Shown here: positions 1-12,000 of the stretch, in pieces | Layout: each line of letters starts with the position of its first letter | How positions within the stretch are numbered: the stretch's first letter is position 1 | DNA from: Pseudomonadales bacterium | GTDB taxonomy: Bacteria > Pseudomonadota > Gammaproteobacteria > Pseudomonadales > Ketobacteraceae | Assembly: GCA_002708905.1 (NCBI GenBank) | Contig: PAPM01000024.1 | Coordinates: 62,001-126,000 of the forward strand | Length of the DNA: 64,000 bases | Reading direction: 5' to 3' | The notes under the pieces: generated by a model | Told to the model about the DNA's origin: nothing | The model's input: the letters and a program-made list of their open reading frames with translations, nothing else | The model's database searches: none | Program-made: the position numbers and the translations under genes

Positions 1-3000
1 CCGCACTGGTGTTGCAGCACGATGCGCTGCGGCTGCGTTTCGAGCGCACTGAGCATGGCGTGCGCCAATACCTGGCATCCGCTACCGAGATTGATAAACA
101 TGTGTCAATCCGGGAAATCACTCTGAATCAAGACGACGTGGATGGGCAGGTCATCACCGCGCATTGTGATCAAATTCAGGCGTCCTTGAACCTCCTGCAC
201 GGGCCTTTGTTGGCGGCCGGGTTGTTTAACCTGCCCGGGGGGCAGCGTAAGCTGCTTTTGGTGCTCCATCATTTGGTGGTAGACGGCGTGTCATGGCGTA
301 TTCTGCTTGAAGACTTTAACGCGGCGTTGGAATCAGCGCAGAAGCAGCAGGACATCAAGCTTGGGTATAAAACCACATCGTATAAACAATGGACCCAAGC
401 CCTGATCGACGGTGTCGAACTTGGTCATCTCAATAGCGAGATTGATTACTGGGAAACGGTTATCGAAAAAGAAAAACCGGCGCTACCCATCGACTATCCC
501 GGAGGCAGCGCGACGGTAGCAGAGACAGTGGTTCATTCTGTTAAGCTTGCAGAAGGTTTTACCCAGTCGCTGCTGCGGGATGTACATCAGTCCTACCGCA
601 CAGAAATAAATGACCTCCTGTTGACTGCACTGGCACGTACTATTTCTGACTGGAGTGGCAATCTTGAGATCTATCTTGAGCTGGAAGGTCACGGCAGGGA
701 ATCCTTCAGTGAGAAAATCGATCTCAGTCGAACCGTCGGCTGGTTTACCTCGGTGTATCCGGTACGACTGAAGTACGAGAATGGACAATCGGTCCAGGAT
801 AACCTGAAGTCCATTAAAGAACAGCTGCGCCATATACCCGGCAAAGGCTTTGGTTACGGTGCTCTGCGCTATTTGGGTGGCCCCAAGCAGAACAGCCTGT
901 TGTTGAAAGCACCCCGGGCCGATTTGGTGTTCAACTACCTTGGGCAGTTCAATTCGCTGATCGAGAATAACCCCTGGTTCACCGTTGCCGCAGAAAGCCG
1001 GGGACATGAGCACAGCCTGGAAAGTGTTGACCCGCATCCATTGAGTATCAACAGCTATATTGTTGGTGACCAGCTCCAGGTTGACTGGATCTACAGCCGA
1101 TCCCTGTTCAAACAGGAAACCATTGAAAAACTGGCTCAGCAGTATATTGCGGCCCTGGAACAATTGGTTCAGCACTGCGTCCAGTCTGATGTGTTTGGTT
1201 ACACGCCCTCAGATTTCCCATTATCCGGTTTGAATCAAGCACAAATCGACAGGCTGATCGGCAACCAGCGTGGTATCGATTCCGTGTATCCCCTTTCTCC
1301 CATGCAGGAGGGGATGTTGTTCCACAGTTTGTTTGACAATGATGATGGTGTTTACTTCGAACAGCTGAGTGTCGAGGTGCTTGGCGGAGTTAATCGGGAA
1401 ACACTCAAGAACGCCTGGTGTAGTGTTGTGAATCGCCATCCGGCTCTGCGCAGTGCATTCGTCTGGCAGGATATCGATCGTCCGTTGCAAATCGTCTACC
1501 ACGAAATCAATATGGAAATCGTGGAATTGGATTGGCGCCATCTGGGCGAAGCCCAAGTTCAGGAGAGGCTGGATGCCTGGCTGGAAAAAGATCGTCAACG
1601 GGGCTTTGACTTTGAACGCCCCGGGCTGATGCGGCTGGCCTGGGTGGACTTGCCAGGCAATCGTTCCAGGCTGATCTGGAGTTTCCATCATATTGTATTG
1701 GATGGATGGTCGCTGCCGCTGGTCATGGGTGAGGTTTTCCAGACCTACGGCCTGATGATGAAGGGTGAAGATCCCCGCTTGCCGCAAGCGGGAGGCTATG
1801 AAGACTTCATCTCCTACCTTGAAACAGTGGATAAGGGAGACGCGCTGCAATTCTGGAAGTTGTATCTGGCCGACTTTGAAGGTGCAACCCCTTTACCCAA
1901 CAAGCGTTCCTACACCATCAGCAGCGAAAAAACTTTCCTGGAGAATGAGCTGCTGTTGGACAACAGTTTCACCAGTCGATTGCAACAGTTTGCCCGTGAG
2001 CATCACGTCACCCTGAATACGGTGTTGCAGGCAGCCTGGGGCGTATTGTTATCCCGTTACAGTGGCGATCGTGATGTTGTATTCGGTACCACTGTGTCCG
2101 GCCGTCCCGCAGATCTGCCCAATGTTGAGAACATCGTTGGTCTGTTTATCAATACCTTGCCACTGCGCATCCAGCTTGACGGCTTAACCACTATCTTGCC
2201 GTTGTTGAAATCCATGCAGGATCAGCAGGTAGATCTGCGTCGATTTGAATTTACGCCGTTGGTGGACATTCACCGGGTTTCCGAAGTGCCGGGTGATCAA
2301 AGCCTGTTTGACAGCATTCTGGTTTTCGAAAATTATCCCGTAGGTGAGGCGGTGCACAGCGCCGATGAGCTGATTGACTTCGGTCACATCACTACCATCG
2401 AGCACACCAACTTTCCTATGACTGTGATTGTTGAGCCCAGCGAACAGCTGCGGGTGAAACTGTCCTACGACGCTTCATTGTTTGACAGTGTTACGATAGC
2501 TCGGGTTCTGGATCATCTTAAAACCCTGTTGCATGGGATTCTGTCCCAGCCGGATGTTCCCCTGTTACGTTTGCCGATGCTGAGCGAAGTGGAGCGTTCG
2601 CAGGTACTGCATGAATGGAATCCGGCCCCGGCCAATTACCCACGCAATCTGTGTCTGCACCAGATTTTTGAGCGTCATGCGAAAGCGCACCCTGACCGCG
2701 TAGCCTTGATCGAAGGGCCCACCGAGTTGAGTTACCAGGAACTCAATCGTCAGGCGAATCAGCTGGCCCGATATTTGGCAGATCTGGGAGTAGGGGACGG
2801 CGCTTATGTGGGAATAGCGCTCGAACGGTCCAGCAGAATGATCGTGAGTATTTTGGCGACGCTGAAACTGGGCGCCGCCTACGTCCCGTTGGACCCGGAT
2901 TACCCGGCGGAGCGGGTTGAATACATGTTGCGGGATACCCAGGCGCCTGTAGTGATTTCCATTACCGGTCTTGCTGCAAAGTTGCGCTCAATTGTTGCCA

Positions 3001-6000
3001 ATGACGATATCCAAAGCAACTTGCTGCTGTTGGATCAGGAGCAAGAGCAAATCAGTGGCAAAAGCGGTGAAAACATTTTGCCTGGATTTGCTACTGATCC
3101 TCGTCGCGATGCCTATGTCATCTACACTTCCGGTTCGACCGGGCGCCCCAAAGGGGTATTGGTGCGTCAGATCAGTGTGATTCGGTTGGTGTTGGACAGT
3201 AACTTCTTTACCCTGGATTCCACCGATCGGGTTTGTCACGTTTCGAATGTGTCTTTTGATGCTGCGATCTTCGATGTCTGGGCGCCGTTGTTGAATGGTG
3301 CCGCCATGGTGTTGTTTACCAAAGATCAGATTCTGAACCCGGATCTGTTCCTGGAAGAAATGACGCGCACCGGAGCCAATACGTCGTTTATCACGACTGC
3401 TTTGTTCAATATGTACATGTCCACTGAACAGAGAATCATCTCCAGGTTCAAATATCTGTTAGTGGGTGGCGAACCACTGGACCCCAGTGTGATTCGGGCT
3501 GCGATAAAGCAGTGTAAGCCGAAGCATTTGATGAACGGTTACGGGCCCACGGAAAACACAACGTTTTCCACCTATAAAGATATTACGTTTCTTCCTGAGC
3601 ATGCGACCACGGTGCCCGTGGGGCGTCCTATCAGTGGGTCAACCGGATATGTATTGGATGAGTTCCTGCAGCCGGTACCGATTGGCGTGAAAGGGGAACT
3701 CTACGTGGGTGGTGACGGTGTGGCCGTCGGTTACCTGAATGATCCTGAAAGAACGGAAAAATCCTTTATTCCTGATCCCTTTTCGTCTGATGCAGAAGCC
3801 AAGCTTTATCGCACAGGTGATATCGCCCGTTATAACGATGAAGGTGAAATTGAAATACTGGGGCGTGCCGATGATCAGGTGAAGGTGCGAGGCTTCCGTA
3901 TTGAGTTAAGTGAAGTTGAAGCCAACCTCAGCCGTATAGATATGGTGCAGGACGTGGTGGTTCTGGTTAAGCTGGATTCCGATAACCAGAAAAGGCTGGT
4001 TGCCTACGTTAAGCTGGAAGGTGAAGGCGACGCCCAATCGCTACGGCAGATGGCGTTGGAATATTTACCAAAGCACATGGTGCCGGCTTCCTTCACGGTT
4101 CTGAAGGAATTTCCCCTGACCTCCAATGGCAAGGTGGATAAACGGGCGTTGCCTGAGCCCGTCTTTGAAAACCATGGCGTTTCGGAATACGTTGCACCGA
4201 GAAATGAAAAAGAACGGCATCTGGCCAATATATGGGAGCAGGTGCTGAAGGCCGATACCGTGGGTATCCATGATAACTTCTTCGAGCTGGGCGGGGATTC
4301 AATCCTCAGTATCCAGATCATCAGCCGTGCCAAGCGGGCAGGCATCCACATCACAGCAAAGCAGATTTTTGATTACCAGACCATTGCTGAACTCAGTGAG
4401 GTGGCGCGGGAGCTGCAGGGCGTTGTGCTGGCTGAACAGGGTTTGGTTTCCGGCGAGATCCCCTTTAGCCCGATCCAACATTGGTTCCTGAGCCACCACC
4501 AGAACTCTCCACAGCATTTCAACCAATCGCTGATGTTGAAAGTGGATAAGCGGGTTCATGTTGAACAACTGGAAGTGTGCCTGGAATCCATCTTGTATCA
4601 ACATGACATGCTGAGGGCGCGCTTTAAGGAAGAGGGTGGAACCTGGCGTCAGTATTATGAACCGGTCGAGCAGGTATCTGTCTTGCTTGAGGACAGCTTT
4701 GAAGTGGTCAACCTGTCTGGTCTTCCCGAAAATCTTCGGGGTGACCAGATTGAGCATCTGGCCAACAAAGCGCAGGGAAATCTTGATCTGGAAAGCGGGC
4801 CCTTGGTGCGTTTTGTATACTTTGACCTTGGGGATTCAGAGCCCGCGCGTTTGGCCATCATCGTTCACCATCTGGTGATTGATGTCTTCTCCTGGCGTGT
4901 GATCCTGGAGGATCTGCAGACAGCTTTGGGGATGGCTCTGCGTGGTGCCAAGATTGATCTGGGCAGTAAGACAACTTCTTTTAAACAATGGTCTGAGGCT
5001 TTGTCCGCTCTGGCACAAACGGAAGAACTCGCGGGCGAATATGAGTATTGGTCTAGTGCGCAGGATGCTGACATAACGGCACTGCCTCAAACCGCCGATG
5101 GCGCCAACACGGTGGGGTCAGTGCAGGTGGTGGAACGTGCACTTTCGGCTGAACTGACAGATCGACTACTCAAGCAGTCTGGCAAAGCTTACCGAACAGA
5201 GATTAATGATCTGCTGCTGGCGGCCCTTTATCAGGCGGTGCGTGACTGGTCCGGGCAGACCGTGATGCAGGTGGACCTGGAGGGGCACGGGCGCGAGTTT
5301 ATCAGTGAGCAACTGGATATCAGCAGAACGGTTGGTTGGTTTACCAGCATCTACCCTGTGGTGCTTGCCGCCGATCATGACGATACCGGCGCAGTCATCA
5401 AATCGGTGAAACAGCGCTTGCGGGAAGTTCCGCGCAAAGGCCTCAGCTATGGCGTGTATCGTTACCTGAATGATGGTGCACTGCACACCGGCTCATCCTC
5501 GGCGATCAGTTTCAACTATCTCGGTCAGTTGGATAAGGTGGTGGAAGAGGGTGGACTGCTCTCTCAGGCTCCTGAAAGCTGTGGCGAAGAGATTGCCCGG
5601 GACGGTGAGCGACAGTATTTGCTTGAGATCAGCGCGCGGGTTCAGAACGGCCGGCTTTCGATGGCTTGGCGCTACAGCAGCAATTGCCATGACCAGGCCA
5701 CTATCGATCATGTCGCGGATACCTATCTGAGTTATCTTGCTGCCATAGTTGAACACTGTTGTGAGAGTGGCGCGTTTGGGTACACGCCATCCGATTTTCC
5801 CTTGGTAGCCATGGATCAACCCCAGGTAGATGCACTTGGGACGTTGCCCAATATCGAAACCATTCTGCCGCTTTCTCCCGTGCAGGAAGGCATGCTCTTC
5901 CATGCGCTGTATGAGCCCGGTTCCTGGGTTTACTTCGACCAGATTATTGTTCCTATACAGGGTGACGTGAACGAGGAGGCCATGTTCAATGCGTGGCGTG

Positions 6001-9000
6001 CCGTAGTCGCCCGACATCAGATCCTCCGTACCGGCTTTGTTTGGGAAGGTTTGACCAAACCGTTGCAGGTGGTGCTGGAGAATGTCGAGCTCGAGATACA
6101 ACGTTACGACTGGACCGCTGTTGATGCCGGGGCTGCTGAAGAAAAATTCCGGCGCCTGTTGCAAGATGACCGCAACCTTGGTTTTAACTTCAAGCGCCAT
6201 GGTGTGATGCGGTTGAGTTGGGTGTCGTTACCCGATGCTCAATACAGGTTGATCTGGAGCTTTCATCACATTCTGCTGGACGGATGGTCTATGCCGGTGG
6301 TGTTCGGCGAGTTGTTTGCGACCTATGAGGGGCTGGTTGCCCGGCAGGAAGTAGTGTTGCCGGCGGCACCCCGCTATCAGGACTTTATCAGTTGGTTAAC
6401 CTCTCAAAGCGAACAGGCGGCGTTTGATTTTTGGCGCAGTTACCTGGCAGGTTTTACCGCTCCGACGCCCATTCCAGTCCGCAACTCACCGGCTGTGGTG
6501 GAGGAGAAAGCGCGAAACCTGGATTCGGCTTCGCGCTATCGGGAGCAGGAAATCAGTATCAGTGGCAGCTTGTTGAAAGGGTTGCAGGATGTTGCCAAGC
6601 GTTATCGGGTGACATTGAATCATATTCTGCAAGGTGTGTGGGGATTGCTTCTTCATCGCTACAGCGGTGAGCACGATGTCTTGTTCGGCACAACCGTATC
6701 CGGGCGACCGGCTGAATTACCGGGAATTGAAGTAATGGTCGGGTTGTTCATTAATACCCTGCCGATGCGGTTGGAGGTAAAACACGGAGCCAACTTCATT
6801 GACTGGTTGCAGGAACAGCAATCACTGCAGTCCGAAATCAAGAATTTCGAATACAGTTCACTAGTGGAAGTTCAAAAGGCCAGTGCGCTGTCTTCCAAGC
6901 AGGCCTTGTTTGAATCCATATTGGTGTTTGAGAACTATCCCATTGATGAGGCTTTGGAAGAGACTCAGGCATCCCTGAACATCGGTGAGGTAGAAGCGTT
7001 CCAACAAACGAATTTCCCGCTGACCCTGATAGTGATACCGGGTAAAGAACTGGTGCTGCGCTTCTCCTACGACAGTTTCCTGTTTGAACAGGATACGGTT
7101 CAGCGCATGCTTACTCATATTGAGCATATGCTCTTGACCATCCAGGGAGCACCCGGTATTCGATTGCAGGATATTCCCCTGTTAAGTATGCGGGAAGAAC
7201 AGCAGTTGGTGCATACCTGGAATGACACGGGCTCACTGTTTGCCTCAGAGTCCACGTTGGTGCAATTGTTCGAACAGCAGGTGGCTAAACATCCCAACGC
7301 AGTTGCCTGGGAATATGGCAGTCAAAAGATTACGTACGAGCAGCTGAATCAGCGCGCCAACCGTTTGGCTCGTCAGTTGATCGAGTATGGGGTCAAGCCA
7401 GGTCAGGATGTCGCGATCAGTTTTGATCGGTCTCTGCATATGCTGAAAGCCATGTTGGCTGTGCTCAAAGCGGGTGCCGCGTACGTCCCCATTGATCCCG
7501 ACTACCCGCAGGATCGCATTGAACATATTTTACAGGACACGGCCGCACCGGTGTTGGTTACCTATGCTGCAAACCTGGACCATATGCAACAGATGTCCAC
7601 TGGAACCGGAACCCGGGTATTGAGCATTGAGTCCATACTGGAGAAATGCTCAGGCCTCTCTGACGACAATCTTAATACTGCGGTGGCGAAGGGCAGCCGT
7701 GCCCGCGCTTATGTGATCTATACATCCGGTTCAACCGGTAAACCCAAAGGTGTTTGTGTGCCCCAGGTGGCGGTCAGCCGCCTGGTGTTGAACACGGATT
7801 ATGTGGATCTGGAGCCGGGGCACCGTATGGGGCACGCATCCAACGTTTCGTTCGATGCCGCCACATTTGAATTCTGGGGCGCTTTGCTGAACGGGGGCAC
7901 GCTGGTGTGTGTGGACCGTGAAACGGCCCTGGACCCGCAAAGGTTCGCGGATACCATTATCCGTAACAATATCGAAGTGCTGTTTGTAACCACCGCATTG
8001 TTTAATGCGTTGTCGAAACAGAAAATCGATGTGTTTGCCGGATTGGAGTATTGCCTGTTTGGTGGCGAAGCCTGTGATCCCAACCAGGTGAAAGCGGTAA
8101 TAGAATCCGGCTCGGGTCCCAAACATCTTCTGCATGTTTATGGTCCTACCGAGAACACCACTTTCTCCACCTGGCATGAAGTCAAGCGCGTTTTACCAGG
8201 CTCCACGACGATTCCGATAGGCAAGCCGCTTGCGAACAGCACTCTTTATGTGTTGGATGACGCGTTGCGACCCGTACCCATTGGTGTTAACGGGGAAATC
8301 TATGTCGGGGGAATGGGGCTGGCGGATGGCTACCTGAACCGCGACGATCTTACTGCCTCGGCGTTTGTTGAAAACCCTTTCAAACCGGGGGAAAGGCTCT
8401 ATAAAACCGGAGACCTTGGGCGTTTGCTGTCGGATGGTGCACTGGAGATTTCCGGCCGTATTGATGACCAGGTAAAGATTCGGGGTTATCGCATCGAACT
8501 GGGCGAGATCGAAACGGCGTTGAATCAACTGTCAGAAGTCAAAGAGTCCTCTGTTGTCGTGCGAACGATGTCCAATGGCACCAAACAACTGGTTGGCTAT
8601 TGCGAGCGGCGTCATTCAGGGCTGCGTCATTCAGGAAAGGAACATTCCATTGCTGAACTAAAAGCCAAGCTGCGTCAGACCCTGCCGGATTATATGGTGC
8701 CGAGTGCTATCGTCATGGTGGATGCCCTGCCGCTAAATCCCAACGGTAAAGTCGATAAAAAAGCGTTGCCGGAGCCGACAGCAGAGCACTTCGTTGCCAA
8801 CCAGTTTGTTGCTCCCCGTAATGCCACCGAACAGGCGCTGGCGGAGGTCTGGCTGGAAGTGCTCGAGCTGGATCAGGTGGGTGTGTTCGATGATTTCTTT
8901 GATCTGGGCGGACACTCGCTGTTGATCAACAAGGTAGCTACCCGCCTTAAGCAGAAGCTGGGTATCGAACTGCCTTTGCGCACATTATTTGAAGTGCCCA

Positions 9001-9098
9001 CCATTGCGGCTTTGGCGGAAATTCTGCAAAGCCTGTCTACTCCGGCGGCGGATGAAGACGAGTGGGATGAAGAAGATTATGAGGAAGGTTCTCTATGA
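1..9098 (+). CDS. NRPS1, partial: E(end)-C-A-T-E-C-A-T
   Basis: Non-ribosomal peptide synthetase whose 5' part lies outside the window; the frame is open from base 3, so the GTG at 9 is not a real start. It opens inside an epimerization domain (HHLVVDGVSW near residue 90, VGWFTSVYPV near 245, FNYLGQF). Then follow C (about 424-860, HHIVLDGWS), A (880-1400, YTSGSTGRPKG), T (LGGDS, about 1440), E (1480-1925, HHLVIDVFSW), C (1950-2390, HHILLDGWS), A (2408-2920) and T (LGGHS). Both C domains have the PLSPxQEGMLFH signature usual after an E domain, so the donor residues are D-configured. Pocket residues read by hand are DAFFLGGTFK for M2 and DAFFLGVTFK for M3, which from family knowledge suggests Val/Ile-type residues. 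The C-terminus is strongly acidic and ends EEGSL, probably a docking tail. The stop overlaps the next start (ATGA). NRPS identity is certain; the substrates are inferred. Confidence 0.97.
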   Translation, partial: ALVLQHDALRLRFERTEHGVRQYLASATEIDKHVSIREITLNQDDVDGQVITAHCDQIQASLNLLHGPLLAAGLFNLPGGQRKLLLVLHHLVVDGVSWRILLEDFNAALESAQKQQDIKLGYKTTSYKQWTQALIDGVELGHLNSEIDYWETVIEKEKPALPIDYPGGSATVAETVVHSVKLAEGFTQSLLRDVHQSYRTEINDLLLTALARTISDWSGNLEIYLELEGHGRESFSEKIDLSRTVGWFTSVYPVRLKYENGQSVQDNLKSIKEQLRHIPGKGFGYGALRYLGGPKQNSLLLKAPRADLVFNYLGQFNSLIENNPWFTVAAESRGHEHSLESVDPHPLSINSYIVGDQLQVDWIYSRSLFKQETIEKLAQQYIAALEQLVQHCVQSDVFGYTPSDFPLSGLNQAQIDRLIGNQRGIDSVYPLSPMQEGMLFHSLFDNDDGVYFEQLSVEVLGGVNRETLKNAWCSVVNRHPALRSAFVWQDIDRPLQIVYHEINMEIVELDWRHLGEAQVQERLDAWLEKDRQRGFDFERPGLMRLAWVDLPGNRSRLIWSFHHIVLDGWSLPLVMGEVFQTYGLMMKGEDPRLPQAGGYEDFISYLETVDKGDALQFWKLYLADFEGATPLPNKRSYTISSEKTFLENELLLDNSFTSRLQQFAREHHVTLNTVLQAAWGVLLSRYSGDRDVVFGTTVSGRPADLPNVENIVGLFINTLPLRIQLDGLTTILPLLKSMQDQQVDLRRFEFTPLVDIHRVSEVPGDQSLFDSILVFENYPVGEAVHSADELIDFGHITTIEHTNFPMTVIVEPSEQLRVKLSYDASLFDSVTIARVLDHLKTLLHGILSQPDVPLLRLPMLSEVERSQVLHEWNPAPANYPRNLCLHQIFERHAKAHPDRVALIEGPTELSYQELNRQANQLARYLADLGVGDGAYVGIALERSSRMIVSILATLKLGAAYVPLDPDYPAERVEYMLRDTQAPVVISITGLAAKLRSIVANDDIQSNLLLLDQEQEQISGKSGENILPGFATDPRRDAYVIYTSGSTGRPKGVLVRQISVIRLVLDSNFFTLDSTDRVCHVSNVSFDAAIFDVWAPLLNGAAMVLFTKDQILNPDLFLEEMTRTGANTSFITTALFNMYMSTEQRIISRFKYLLVGGEPLDPSVIRAAIKQCKPKHLMNGYGPTENTTFSTYKDITFLPEHATTVPVGRPISGSTGYVLDEFLQPVPIGVKGELYVGGDGVAVGYLNDPERTEKSFIPDPFSSDAEAKLYRTGDIARYNDEGEIEILGRADDQVKVRGFRIELSEVEANLSRIDMVQDVVVLVKLDSDNQKRLVAYVKLEGEGDAQSLRQMALEYLPKHMVPASFTVLKEFPLTSNGKVDKRALPEPVFENHGVSEYVAPRNEKERHLANIWEQVLKADTVGIHDNFFELGGDSILSIQIISRAKRAGIHITAKQIFDYQTIAELSEVARELQGVVLAEQGLVSGEIPFSPIQHWFLSHHQNSPQHFNQSLMLKVDKRVHVEQLEVCLESILYQHDMLRARFKEEGGTWRQYYEPVEQVSVLLEDSFEVVNLSGLPENLRGDQIEHLANKAQGNLDLESGPLVRFVYFDLGDSEPARLAIIVHHLVIDVFSWRVILEDLQTALGMALRGAKIDLGSKTTSFKQWSEALSALAQTEELAGEYEYWSSAQDADITALPQTADGANTVGSVQVVERALSAELTDRLLKQSGKAYRTEINDLLLAALYQAVRDWSGQTVMQVDLEGHGREFISEQLDISRTVGWFTSIYPVVLAADHDDTGAVIKSVKQRLREVPRKGLSYGVYRYLNDGALHTGSSSAISFNYLGQLDKVVEEGGLLSQAPESCGEEIARDGERQYLLEISARVQNGRLSMAWRYSSNCHDQATIDHVADTYLSYLAAIVEHCCESGAFGYTPSDFPLVAMDQPQVDALGTLPNIETILPLSPVQEGMLFHALYEPGSWVYFDQIIVPIQGDVNEEAMFNAWRAVVARHQILRTGFVWEGLTKPLQVVLENVELEIQRYDWTAVDAGAAEEKFRRLLQDDRNLGFNFKRHGVMRLSWVSLPDAQYRLIWSFHHILLDGWSMPVVFGELFATYEGLVARQEVVLPAAPRYQDFISWLTSQSEQAAFDFWRSYLAGFTAPTPIPVRNSPAVVEEKARNLDSASRYREQEISISGSLLKGLQDVAKRYRVTLNHILQGVWGLLLHRYSGEHDVLFGTTVSGRPAELPGIEVMVGLFINTLPMRLEVKHGANFIDWLQEQQSLQSEIKNFEYSSLVEVQKASALSSKQALFESILVFENYPIDEALEETQASLNIGEVEAFQQTNFPLTLIVIPGKELVLRFSYDSFLFEQDTVQRMLTHIEHMLLTIQGAPGIRLQDIPLLSMREEQQLVHTWNDTGSLFASESTLVQLFEQQVAKHPNAVAWEYGSQKITYEQLNQRANRLARQLIEYGVKPGQDVAISFDRSLHMLKAMLAVLKAGAAYVPIDPDYPQDRIEHILQDTAAPVLVTYAANLDHMQQMSTGTGTRVLSIESILEKCSGLSDDNLNTAVAKGSRARAYVIYTSGSTGKPKGVCVPQVAVSRLVLNTDYVDLEPGHRMGHASNVSFDAATFEFWGALLNGGTLVCVDRETALDPQRFADTIIRNNIEVLFVTTALFNALSKQKIDVFAGLEYCLFGGEACDPNQVKAVIESGSGPKHLLHVYGPTENTTFSTWHEVKRVLPGSTTIPIGKPLANSTLYVLDDALRPVPIGVNGEIYVGGMGLADGYLNRDDLTASAFVENPFKPGERLYKTGDLGRLLSDGALEISGRIDDQVKIRGYRIELGEIETALNQLSEVKESSVVVRTMSNGTKQLVGYCERRHSGLRHSGKEHSIAELKAKLRQTLPDYMVPSAIVMVDALPLNPNGKVDKKALPEPTAEHFVANQFVAPRNATEQALAEVWLEVLELDQVGVFDDFFDLGGHSLLINKVATRLKQKLGIELPLRTLFEVPTIAALAEILQSLSTPAADEDEWDEEDYEEGSL

Positions 9099-12000
9099 CA
9101 GTTTATGAGCTGATGGCTAAGTTGGGTGCTGCCGGCATCAAACTATGGGTCGAAGAGGGCCAGCTCAAGTTTAAAGCCCCGAAGGGTGCCTTAACTCCTG
9201 ATCTGAAGCAGAACCTGATTGATAACAAGCAAGCGGTGATTGCCTTTTTGTCGGAGGCAAAAGTAGGTGAGTCCGGTGGCGACTCCCAGATTCCCCTTGC
9301 AGATCGATCCCAACCTGTGCCCTTGTCTCATGCTCAGCAAAGGCTGTGGTTTATTGAGCAGCTGACACCGGGTAGCAGTACTTTTCATATTCCCGCAGCG
9401 TTGTACCTGACGGGTATTCTCGATATCCAGGCGCTGGAGCGTGCGTTCCTCAAATTGGTGCAACGGCATGAAGCATTACGCACGGTCTTCCTCCAGGAAG
9501 GAGAAGAGCCCTGTCAGGTGGTGCGCGAGATGGAGCGCTTTTCGATTCCTTTTGAATCCCTGACGGAGCTGCCGGAGAGTGAGCGCCTTGCAGAGGTGAA
9601 GTCCCGGGTTGAGAGAGAAGTCCGCACCTCATTTAATTTAAACGAAGGGCCTTTGATCAGGGCTCGTCTGTATAAGCTGGACGACAACAAGCACGGGTTG
9701 ATCGTGACCATGCATCATATCGTCACTGACGGCTGGTCCATGGGGATATTCGTGCGGGAAATTTCCGCCCTTTACGCTGCAGAACGTATGGGGGCAGCAG
9801 CACCTTTACCTGAATTGCAGATTCAATATCCGGATTTCGCGGCATGGCAGCGGGAGTGGTTGCATGGGGATGAGCTGGAAAGGCAATTGGGTTATTGGCG
9901 GCGTAATCTGGATCATGCTCCTGCTCAACTGGCGCTACCCTTTGACCGCCCCAGGCCGGCATTGCAAACCCTTAACGGCGCGACCCGGCATCTGCAGCTA
10001 AATGATTCAATTGTTACCAAGTTGCGGGCGGTGGCGAGAGAGTTTGATACCACATTGTATGTGGTGATGTTAACTGCTTACAAAGTGGTTCTGTCCAAAT
10101 GGGCGCAGCAAAGTGATATTTGCGTCGGAATGCCTATTGCCGGGAGAACCCGGGCAGAAGTGGAAGGGCTGATTGGTTTTTTCGTAAATACCCTGGTGAT
10201 TCGCAGTCAATTTGGCAGCAACCCGACTTTTAGAGAACTGCTGGCGCAAGTAAAAGAAAAGGTACTGGGCGCCCAAGGGCATCAGGACGTTCCGTTCGAG
10301 GCCATCGTTGAGGAGCTGAACACACCCAGAAACCTGAGCTTTTCCCCTTTATACCAGGTTGCATTATCCCTCACCAGTGGCGATGGTACGGCAAAGAAAG
10401 CCGTCGTCGGAGGTTTGGAAATTGAGCCCATGCCCATTGACCTGGTGGCGGCTCGTTTGGACATGACCATGATGCTGGTGGACCACGGATCCAGTGTCGA
10501 CGGTATGCTGGAATACAACACGGACCTGTTTAACGCTGCCACCATTGAATTGTTCATTTCCCATTTTGAACGGGTGTTGGAATTGTTTGGCAACAATCTC
10601 GATACCAGCGTCGCTGCTTTACAGTTGTACGATAATAAGACGTTGCTTGAGAAGCTGGGTCACGCTCAGGGAGCAGAAACCGTGCTTCCACTCAGTCCCA
10701 TGCAAAGGGATTTCTGCCTGGACAGCTTGCGGGATCCGGATAGTAACCGTAACAGCATCGGTTATTTCGCCAGACTTCCTGATGTTGATTGTGCTGACGC
10801 AAGTATTACAGGAAAAATCCGTGATGCGTTGCAAAGTGTTGCGAACGCCAATCCATTTTTACGCAGCCGGGTGATACCCAGCGCTTTGCCGGGCAGTGAT
10901 GCGTTATATCAATCAATTCTGGAACAGGACTCTGTTCATTTTGAAATTCTGGATTGGTCAGGAAGCACTGGGCCAGAGCACGAACTCCGGGAAAAATTGA
11001 CCGCGCTGGCTTTACCCGGCTGGAACGTAGAGAGTGTTCAGCTGATCCGGCACTATCTGGTTAAAGCCGATAGCGATCAGTGTTATCTGGTGGTGGCGGC
11101 TCATCACTCCATTTTTGACGGAATCAGTAAGCTGCGTCATTTCCAACAGTTTGCACAGGCATTTAATGGCGAAGCTTTGCGCTCTGTTTCTACCTCGGAA
11201 ATTTCCGGTTGGCTGGTTGAGCGTACGTCCAAAACAGATCGTGCCGGTGGATTGGCGTACTGGTCCGGTGAGCTGGCAGACTACGAGCCTCCAGCCACCC
11301 GCAAACATCAGGTCGGGGCGACGGTTGTTCAGAACTGGTTGCTTAGCGGCGAGAGCCATCAGCAGCTGCTTGACTGGTGCAAGAAACACGCTGTCTCCAC
11401 TGCCAACTACTTGCGAACGCTCTATGCGCTTACTCTGCAACAGTGTTATTACCACTCGGACGAGTTCGTGCTGGTGGATGCAGCTGGCGGACGGGAAGCA
11501 AGCTCCCGGGATTGGGTCGGGTGTGCTTTTCAGTTTACACCTTATGTACAGCATAAGACACAGGCAGCCGGAGTAATTGAACTGCTGCAACAGAACCGGG
11601 CATGGAAGAAGACAGTGGGGGATGCCCAGTATCTGTCCATGCTGGCCCGTTCGTCATTGCTCTCCCGGGATGCACTTGAGTTCCAGTTTAACTATCGATT
11701 GCCTGATATTACCCAGTCCGTCCCCTGGTTGGGACAACAAACCGTTATCCATCCGGTGCAGCCTGATAATGCCGGCACAGTGAAGCTACTCGTAACGCCG
11801 GATGCGTCATCCATTGATTTGCGGCTGAGCTATCACGACGCTGAATTTGAAGGCTTCAAACTGTTGCAGCGGATGCAACAGGTGCATGCGCAAATCCAGG
11901 CAGGTGCTACCGAACTGCAGGCGCTCAAGTGGCTGTTGCCGGACGAGGAAACTAAGCTGCGTGGCTTTGCGGAAGGCGTCGAACAACCCATTGGCCCGAA

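Noticed and set aside
9-11. GTG as start of NRPS1
   Set aside because: The frame is open to the window edge and the first residues are in the middle of an E domain core motif.
1-1260. first domain of NRPS1 as a condensation domain
   Set aside because: HHxxxDGxSW followed by VGWFTSVYPV and FNYLGQF is the epimerization pattern, and the next C domain is of the DCL type.
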